From the NCBI RefSeq assembly GCF_014196745.1, contig NZ_JACIEH010000003.1, positions 186,001-250,000 on the forward strand: a stretch of DNA of 64,000 nt, given 5' to 3'. Under the pieces are notes generated by a model. The model saw nothing but the letters and a program-made list of their open reading frames with translations. It did not search any database and was not told the DNA's origin. The DNA is from Sphingomonas kyeonggiensis. GTDB lineage: Bacteria; Pseudomonadota; Alphaproteobacteria; Sphingomonadales; Sphingomonadaceae. The number at the start of each line of letters is the position of its first letter. The first letter of the stretch is position 1. Positions 59,187 to 64,000 of the stretch are shown piece by piece. A program made the translations under genes and the position numbers.

Positions 59187-60068
59187 CTAGATCCGCTCGC
59201 CGCTCAGCCGCTGGCAGACCATGTCGAGCTGGTCGAGCGTCGAATAGGAGAGCGTCAGCGTGCCGCCCTTGGCGCCGTGCGCGATGCGAACGTTGAGGCC
59301 CAGCACATCGCCCAGCTGATGCTCGAGCGCCGAGATATCGGCATCGCGGATTTTCGGCTCGGGCTTGCGCTTGCTGTTCGGCTTGGCGTGGCGCGCCAGC
59401 TTCTCGGTCTCGCGCACCGACAGGCCCTTGTTCGCGACCTCGCGGGCGAGCTTCTCCGCCTCGGGCGCGCCGATCAGCGCGCGAGCATGGCCCATGTCGA
59501 GCTCGCCGACCAGGACCATGTTGCGCACGCCCTCAGGCAGGTCGAGCAGGCGGAGCAAATTGGCGATGTGGCTGCGCGACTTGTGGACGAGCTTGCCCAG
59601 CGCTTCCTGGCTGTGGCCGAACTCGCGGATAAGGCGGGCATAGGCCTCGGCCTCTTCGATCGCGTTGAGGTCCTGCCGCTGGATATTCTCGACCAGCGCG
59701 ATTTCCATCGTCTCGGCTTCGTTGAAGTCGCGGACGATGACCGGAACTTCGTGCAGCCGGGCGCGCTGCGCCGCGCGCCAGCGGCGCTCGCCGGCGACGA
59801 TCTGGTAATTGTGGCCGGTCGGGCGGACGACGATCGGCTGGATCAGCCCGCGCTGCTTGAGCGACTGGGCGAGTTCCTCCAGCGCGTCCTCGTCGAAATG
59901 ACGGCGCGGCTGGTCGGGGTGCGGCACCAGCGAGCTGACCGGCAGCATCCGCAGGCCCGAGCCCATATCGGGCGTGCCCGAGACCGGCGCTTCGGGGACG
60001 GCGTCGCCGAGCAGCGACGAGAGCCCGCGGCCAAGGCCGGGACGAGGCTTGCGGGATGCTTCGGTCAT
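59187..60068 (-). CDS. parB: Chromosome partitioning protein ParB
   Basis: CTP-dependent DNA clamp that loads at parS and organises the origin region. The 293-residue protein has the N-terminal segment GLGRGLSSLLGD that contacts ParA, the ParB box with GERRWRAAQRARL and IALVENIQRQDLNAIEEAEA, a helix-turn-helix (HSQEALGKLVHKSRSHIANL) and a C-terminal dimerisation region. Start ATG at 60068 overlaps the parA stop as ATGA. Three parS-like sites lie 0.8-3.3 kb upstream. It is convergent with holA. Confidence 0.96.
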   Translation of the reverse strand: MTEASRKPRPGLGRGLSSLLGDAVPEAPVSGTPDMGSGLRMLPVSSLVPHPDQPRRHFDEDALEELAQSLKQRGLIQPIVVRPTGHNYQIVAGERRWRAAQRARLHEVPVIVRDFNEAETMEIALVENIQRQDLNAIEEAEAYARLIREFGHSQEALGKLVHKSRSHIANLLRLLDLPEGVRNMVLVGELDMGHARALIGAPEAEKLAREVANKGLSVRETEKLARHAKPNSKRKPEPKIRDADISALEHQLGDVLGLNVRIAHGAKGGTLTLSYSTLDQLDMVCQRLSGERI

Positions 60069-60847
60069 GCGGCCTTCTTGAGCTTGGGCAGGCGATCGAT
60101 CACTTCGCGGGCGAGCGCGATATAGGCCTCGGAGCCTGGGCAGCGATGATCGTAGATCAGCGCCGGCAGCCCGTGGCTCGGCGCTTCGGAAAGGCGGACG
60201 TTGCGCGGGATCACCGTGTCGAACACGACGCGGCCGAGGACGGCGCGGACATCGTCCGAAACCTGATCGGTCAGGCGGTTGCGGCGATCGTACATGGTCA
60301 GCACCACGCCGAGGATCGACAGACCGGGATTGAAGCGGCCGCGGATACGCTCGACCGTGCTGAGCAGCTGGCTGAGCCCTTCGAGCGCGAAGAACTCGCA
60401 CTGCAGCGGCACGAGCAAGGCGTGCGCGGCGACCATCGCGTTGATCGTCAGCAGCCCGAGCGAAGGCGGGCAATCGATCAGGATCACGTCCCAGCGCTGC
60501 GCATGATGGCGGGCGATCGCGCTGTCGAGCCGATGCGTGCGCGCTTCGAACTCGATCAGCTCGATCTCGGCGCCCGACAGGTCCTGCGTCGCCGGGATGA
60601 TGTCGAGGCCGGGCACCTTGGTCGGCACCGCGACATCTTCCAGGTTCACGTCGCTGACGAGCAGGTCATAGGTCGAATGCTCGCGCTCGGCCCGGCCGAT
60701 GCCGAGGCCCGTCGAGGCATTGCCCTGCGGATCGAAGTCGATCAGCAGGACGCGTTGGCCGGTCGCGGCGAGCGCGGTGCCGACATTGATCGCCGTGGTG
60801 GTCTTACCCACCCCGCCCTTCTGGTTGGCGATAGCGATGCAGATCAT
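60065..60847 (-). CDS. parA: Chromosome partitioning ATPase ParA
   Basis: Walker-type ATPase that moves ParB-origin complexes. The 260-residue protein lacks an N-terminal DNA-binding domain, like chromosomal ParA. The deviant Walker A is IANQKGGVGKTTTAINVGTA (K10-x-K15), and IDFDPQGNASTGLG and VILIDCPPSLGLLTINAM follow. The start ATG overlaps the rsmG stop and the stop overlaps parB, both by ATGA, so rsmG-parA-parB are translationally coupled. Complete. Confidence 0.97.
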   Translation of the reverse strand: MICIAIANQKGGVGKTTTAINVGTALAATGQRVLLIDFDPQGNASTGLGIGRAEREHSTYDLLVSDVNLEDVAVPTKVPGLDIIPATQDLSGAEIELIEFEARTHRLDSAIARHHAQRWDVILIDCPPSLGLLTINAMVAAHALLVPLQCEFFALEGLSQLLSTVERIRGRFNPGLSILGVVLTMYDRRNRLTDQVSDDVRAVLGRVVFDTVIPRNVRLSEAPSHGLPALIYDHRCPGSEAYIALAREVIDRLPKLKKAA

Positions 60848-61467
60848 CTGGGGCGTACCTTTCGCGCGACCACGATACCCGATTCAGGCGATGTGATGCT
60901 GGGTTCCACGTGAAACGCACCCTGCCATTTCGCGCGGGCGGCTTCCACCTCCGATTGCGCGCTTCGCCCCTTTGGAAGCAACCATATTGTGGACGAGTCT
61001 GTGCAATGTGCCGTGGACCTGAACAAATCGGGCAGCGCGGCGACTGCCCGGGCGGAGACGATCGCGGCTTTCTGCTTCGGCTGATAGCCTTCGACCTTGC
61101 AATGCTCGACGCTGGCGCGATCCCCGATACCGAGTGCCTCGACCGCGCCGCGCAGGAATTCGACACGGCGGATACGCGGCTCGATCATCACCACCGGGCG
61201 ATCGACCAGCAGCGCGACGACCAGGCCGGGCATGCCGGCGCCGGTACCGACGTCGAGCCAGGCCCCCTCCCCGGCACCCTCGGCCAGCGGGATCAGCTGG
61301 GCCGAATCGACGAAGTGCCGGGTCCAGAGTTCATCGAAGCTCGCGGCGGAGATCAGGTTCTGCCGGGTCGATTCCTCCCGCAGGATCTCGCCGAAGCGCT
61401 GTAGCTGCGTTTCACGTGAAACATTGAAATGTGCACGGATCCACTCGCGTGCTTCGTCTTCGGTCAT
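60844..61467 (-). CDS. rsmG: 16S rRNA m7G527 methyltransferase RsmG
   Basis: Methylates N7 of G527 in 16S rRNA with S-adenosylmethionine; loss confers low-level streptomycin resistance. The 207-residue protein has the SAM loop AWLDVGTGAGMPGLVVALL and MIEPRIRRVEFLRGAVEALG, then VSARAVAALPDLFR and LLPKGRSAQSEVEAAR. It overlaps mnmG and parA by ATGA. Two parS-like palindromes lie inside its coding sequence, one near each end, so coding and centromere functions share DNA here. Confidence 0.95.
   Translation of the reverse strand: MTEDEAREWIRAHFNVSRETQLQRFGEILREESTRQNLISAASFDELWTRHFVDSAQLIPLAEGAGEGAWLDVGTGAGMPGLVVALLVDRPVVMIEPRIRRVEFLRGAVEALGIGDRASVEHCKVEGYQPKQKAAIVSARAVAALPDLFRSTAHCTDSSTIWLLPKGRSAQSEVEAARAKWQGAFHVEPSITSPESGIVVARKVRPR
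60903..60916. promoter_or_regulatory. parS-like ParB site 1
   Basis: GTTCCACGTGAAAC, one change from a perfect palindrome and matching the GTTnCACGTGnAAC core of chromosomal parS. It lies in the 3' part of rsmG coding sequence, just upstream of parA in its own transcription direction. Confidence 0.65.
61409..61422. promoter_or_regulatory. parS-like ParB site 2
   Basis: GTTTCACGTGAAAC is a perfect 14-base palindrome identical to the core of the universal parS consensus, with the flank base A at 61423 also matching. It lies in the 5' part of rsmG. Confidence 0.88.
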
Positions 61468-63296
61468 GCTGCGCGCCGCCGTGCGTGAAGGAGGATGGCG
61501 GAAAGCGCCGCCGGGGTGATGCCACGGATGCGCGCCGCCGCCCCGATCGTCTCGGGGCGCGAGGCCCCCAGCTTCTCGACCATCTCGTTGGAGAGGCCTG
61601 CGATGGCGGCGAAGTCCATATCGGCAGGCAGCTTCACGGCATCATTGCTGCGCAGCTGCGCAACCTCAGCCTCCTGCCGCTCGAGATAGGGTGCGTAGCG
61701 GGCATCCTCGACATATTCGGCAAGCAATGCCGGATCGGCCTCGGGATGCACCTCGAGATGGTCGAGCTCGATGCCGGGGAAACGCAGCCAGTCGCGCGCC
61801 GGACGCTTGGCGCCGTCCTGGGCGACCGGGGCACCACGCGCACCAAGCGCCGATGCCGTGCGAATTACGGCGAAACTCTCGTCGAGCTTCGCCCTGCCCT
61901 CGGCCCGCGCCTGCAGCCAAGCCAACCGCTCCGCACCAAGGCAACCCAGCTCCGCAGCGATCGGGCCCAGGCGCGTCCCGGCATTGTCGGCACGCAGGCG
62001 AAGACGGAATTCTGCACGGGCGGTGAGCATGCGATAAGGCTCGGTGACGCCCTGCAGCACCAGGTCATCGACCATCACACCAAGATAGGACGTCGCGCGA
62101 TCCAGGACCAGCGGGGCGAGGCCCCGGGCACGCGCAGCCGCGTTGAGCCCGGCGACCAGCCCCTGCCCGCCCGCTTCCTCATAGCCCGTGGTGCCGTTGA
62201 TCTGGCCGGCACACCACACGCCCGGGATCGCCGGCAGCGCCAGCGTGGCGTCGAGCGCGCGCGGATCGATATGGTCATATTCGACCGCATAGCCCGGCGT
62301 GACGATCGCCGCCTGCTCGAGCCCTGGGATCGAATTGACCATCGCCACCTGAATATCGACCGGCAACGAGGTCGACATGCCGTTCGGATAGATCAGGTGC
62401 GTATCCAGGCCCTCGGGCTCGAGGAAGATCTGGTGCCCGTCGCGGTCGCCGAAGCGGTGGATCTTGTCCTCGATCGACGGGCAATAGCGCGGCCCCTGCG
62501 CATCGATCGCCCCGGTGAACAAGGGCGAGCGATCGAGCCCCGAGCGGATCGCGTCATGCGTCGCATGGGTGGTGCGCGTGACACCGCAATGGAGCTGCGG
62601 GAGAGTCCGGCGCGGGGTGAGCGGCGACATCGTCCAGGGCTCGGCGTCCGAGGGCTGCTCCTCGATCCGTGCCCAGTCGATCGTGCGGCCGTCGAGGCGC
62701 GGCGGGGTGCCGGTCTTCAGCCGGGCCATCGGCAGGTTGAGCGCGCGCAGCTGCTCGGCGAGGCGGATGGCAGAGCCCTCGCCTACCCGGCCGCCAGTCT
62801 CCCGCTCCTCGCCCCGAAAGATGCGGCCGCCGAGGAAGGTACCGGTGGCGAGCACCACGGCCCGGCATGTGATCAGGCTGCCATCGGCCAACCGGACACC
62901 CGCGACCGCGCCGCCTTCCAGCTCCAGTCCCTCGGCCTCGCCGGCGACCAGGTGCAGGTCGGGCTGTTCGGCCAGGAGCTTCTGGATCGCCGCGGCATAG
63001 CGCACCCGGTCGGCCTGGACCCGCGGCCCCTGGACCGCGGTGCCCTTGGACCGGTTGAGCATGCGGTAATGAATGCCCGCGGCATCGGTCGCGCGACCCA
63101 TCAGTCCGTCGAACGCATCGACCTCACGGACCAGATGGCCCTTCCCCAGCCCTCCGATTGCCGGGTTACACGACATCGCCCCGAGCTTCGTCAGGTCGAA
63201 GCTGAGCAACGCGGTGCGCGCGCCCCGGCGTGCCGAAGCGGCGGCCGCTTCGGTGCCGGCGTGCCCGCCGCCGATGACGATGACATCGAAATCCAT
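61464..63296 (-). CDS. mnmG: tRNA U34 modification enzyme MnmG
   Basis: FAD subunit that, with MnmE, installs carboxymethylaminomethyl on wobble U34. The 610-residue protein begins MDFDVIVIGGGHAGTEAAAA. It has the CNPAIGGLGKGHLVREVDAF motif, the LKTGTPPRLDGRTIDW region with a conserved cysteine nearby, and a C-terminal MnmE-binding domain (ALSAILLHARRR). Start ATG at 63296 removes a 12-residue extension (MTAGLRFCSARA) with no support. It is separated from mnmE by 56 bases that carry a parS-like site. The stop overlaps rsmG by ATGA. Confidence 0.97.
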   Translation of the reverse strand: MDFDVIVIGGGHAGTEAAAASARRGARTALLSFDLTKLGAMSCNPAIGGLGKGHLVREVDAFDGLMGRATDAAGIHYRMLNRSKGTAVQGPRVQADRVRYAAAIQKLLAEQPDLHLVAGEAEGLELEGGAVAGVRLADGSLITCRAVVLATGTFLGGRIFRGEERETGGRVGEGSAIRLAEQLRALNLPMARLKTGTPPRLDGRTIDWARIEEQPSDAEPWTMSPLTPRRTLPQLHCGVTRTTHATHDAIRSGLDRSPLFTGAIDAQGPRYCPSIEDKIHRFGDRDGHQIFLEPEGLDTHLIYPNGMSTSLPVDIQVAMVNSIPGLEQAAIVTPGYAVEYDHIDPRALDATLALPAIPGVWCAGQINGTTGYEEAGGQGLVAGLNAAARARGLAPLVLDRATSYLGVMVDDLVLQGVTEPYRMLTARAEFRLRLRADNAGTRLGPIAAELGCLGAERLAWLQARAEGRAKLDESFAVIRTASALGARGAPVAQDGAKRPARDWLRFPGIELDHLEVHPEADPALLAEYVEDARYAPYLERQEAEVAQLRSNDAVKLPADMDFAAIAGLSNEMVEKLGASRPETIGAAARIRGITPAALSAILLHARRRAA

Positions 63297-63336
63297 TGCC
63301 CGCGCGCTACAGAATCGCAGGCCCGCCGTCAAAACC

Positions 63337-63350
63337 GTTCCACGTGGAAC
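63337..63350. promoter_or_regulatory. parS-like ParB site 3
   Basis: GTTCCACGTGGAAC is a perfect 14-base palindrome in the parS core pattern GTTnCACGTGnAAC. It is in the 56-base gap between the mnmE stop and mnmG start. Confidence 0.78.
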
Positions 63351-63352
63351 AT

Positions 63353-64000
63353 CTACTTACCTATGCAGAAACGCCCGAACAGCGCATCGAGCATCGCCTC
63401 GACCCCGGCCCGCCCAGTGATCGCATCGAACGCGCGCATCGCGCTGCGCAGCTGCTCGGCAATCAGCAGCAGGTCGCTTTCATGAGCGATCGCCTGAAGC
63501 GAAGCCGCGGCGGACTGGCACAACGCCCGCTGCCGGGCATTGAGCGCCATCAAGTCGGGCGGGGGAAGCAGTTCGCCCGCCAGTCCAGCCATCGCCTCCC
63601 AGAGCGCGTCCAGGCCGGCACCAGTGCGCGACGATAGCGACAATCGACCCGCACCCAGCCCCCGCTCCGGCAGGTCGGCACGAGGGTTGAGCCACAGAAG
63701 ATGCTCGTGCACCGGCGGCGTCTCATCGCCGAGCCACAGCAGAATGTCCGCCTCGGCCTGTGCCGCCTGCGCCCGTGCGATACCGATCGCTTCGATCTCG
63801 TCGCCCGGCAGCTCGGCCAGCCCGGCGGTATCGATCAGCAACCAGGCGATCCCGCCACGCACCACCGGCGCCTCGATCCGGTCCCGCGTCGTGCCCGAGA
63901 TCGGTGAGACGATCGCAGCATCGCGCCCCGCCATCGCATTGAGCAGCGACGACTTGCCGGCATTGGGCGGCCCGGCGAGCACCACGCGGATGCCGTCGCG
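63353..64000 (-). CDS. mnmE: tRNA U34 modification GTPase MnmE, 5' end cut by window edge
   Basis: GTPase partner of MnmG in wobble-U34 modification. Only the C-terminal 215 residues are visible. They include P-loop GPPNAGKSSLLNAM, switch I GTTRDRIEAP, switch II LLIDTAGLAELPGD and the C-terminal FCIGK, whose cysteine is needed for tRNA modification. The guanine-specificity G4 element, normally NKxD, instead reads LWLNPRADL here, with the lysine absent. The helical domain resumes in LLIAEQLRSAMRAFDAITGR. It is upstream of mnmG in the same operon. The rest lies beyond base 64000. Confidence 0.95.
   Translation of the reverse strand, partial: RDGIRVVLAGPPNAGKSSLLNAMAGRDAAIVSPISGTTRDRIEAPVVRGGIAWLLIDTAGLAELPGDEIEAIGIARAQAAQAEADILLWLGDETPPVHEHLLWLNPRADLPERGLGAGRLSLSSRTGAGLDALWEAMAGLAGELLPPPDLMALNARQRALCQSAAASLQAIAHESDLLLIAEQLRSAMRAFDAITGRAGVEAMLDALFGRFCIGK

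Noticed and set aside
60844..64000. oriC itself within the mnmE-parB region
   Set aside because: I saw no cluster of DnaA boxes or AT-rich unwinding element; only neighbouring gene order and parS-like sites point to origin proximity.

Overview
The window is a gene-dense, GC-rich stretch of bacterial chromosome, almost certainly from an alphaproteobacterium of the Sphingomonadaceae (Sphingomonas or a close relative). The clues are a crtY-crtI-crtB carotenoid cluster, a Mic60-type gene behind hemC-hemD, a TonB-dependent receptor of the sphingomonad kind, the run mnmE-mnmG-rsmG-parA-parB-holA-lptE-leuS that is typical of the origin-proximal part of alphaproteobacterial chromosomes, and REP-like CGTCATCCC palindromes. 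I see no insertion sequence, prophage, CRISPR array, toxin-antitoxin pair or rRNA. There is one tRNA gene.

Layout. At 1-3922 (minus) is the crtY-crtI-LOG-crtB operon. At 4056-5331 a beta-class glutathione transferase and a TetR regulator diverge around a clear operator-like palindrome. At 5993-9314 (minus) five tightly spaced genes include tldD and a CPBP membrane protease. At 9379-17284 are single genes: an ABC ATPase, a secreted esterase, nadB coupled to a GT22-like membrane glycosyltransferase, a class A beta-lactamase-like protein, a 2OG-Fe(II) oxygenase and an unknown protein. At 17328-21610 polA is coupled to a flippase. At 21746-27311 (minus) is the operon rsmB-rpe-heparinase-small gene-purH, with a small SdhAF4-like gene divergent from it. 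At 27503-30046 (minus) are tsaD-gpsA-DUF1697.

At 30220-32665 is hemC-hemD-mic60. At 32756-35564 are a glutaryl-CoA dehydrogenase, a GNAT acetyltransferase and a CoA-transferase. At 35625-38588 is a TonB receptor, followed by a DUF72 gene, two DUF2147 paralogues and tRNA-Gly(GCC). At 41176-42698 are a CnoX-like thioredoxin and a LON-domain protein. At 42702-45833 (minus) is a UbiH-type monooxygenase with three unknown exported proteins. At 46054-49101 are ftsK and lolA. At 49346-51605 is xth-ribA-exoribonuclease. At 51602-52929 (minus) is yggS with a HAD hydrolase. A ThiE-like gene, a small outer-membrane protein and a DUF3576 lipoprotein lead into leuS-lptE-holA (55027-59050). At 59187-64000 (minus) is mnmE-mnmG-rsmG-parA-parB, with three parS-like palindromes.

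Most adjacent same-strand genes are joined by 4-base NTGA stop/start overlaps (19 cases, including two that imply CTG starts and two that imply TTG starts), so translation coupling looks like a main organising principle. Several palindromic repeat elements sit between operons. The content is mainly housekeeping, and the points worth a second look are unusual gene associations, the parS cluster, the repeat families, an altered MnmE G4 motif and a few unrecognised exported proteins.
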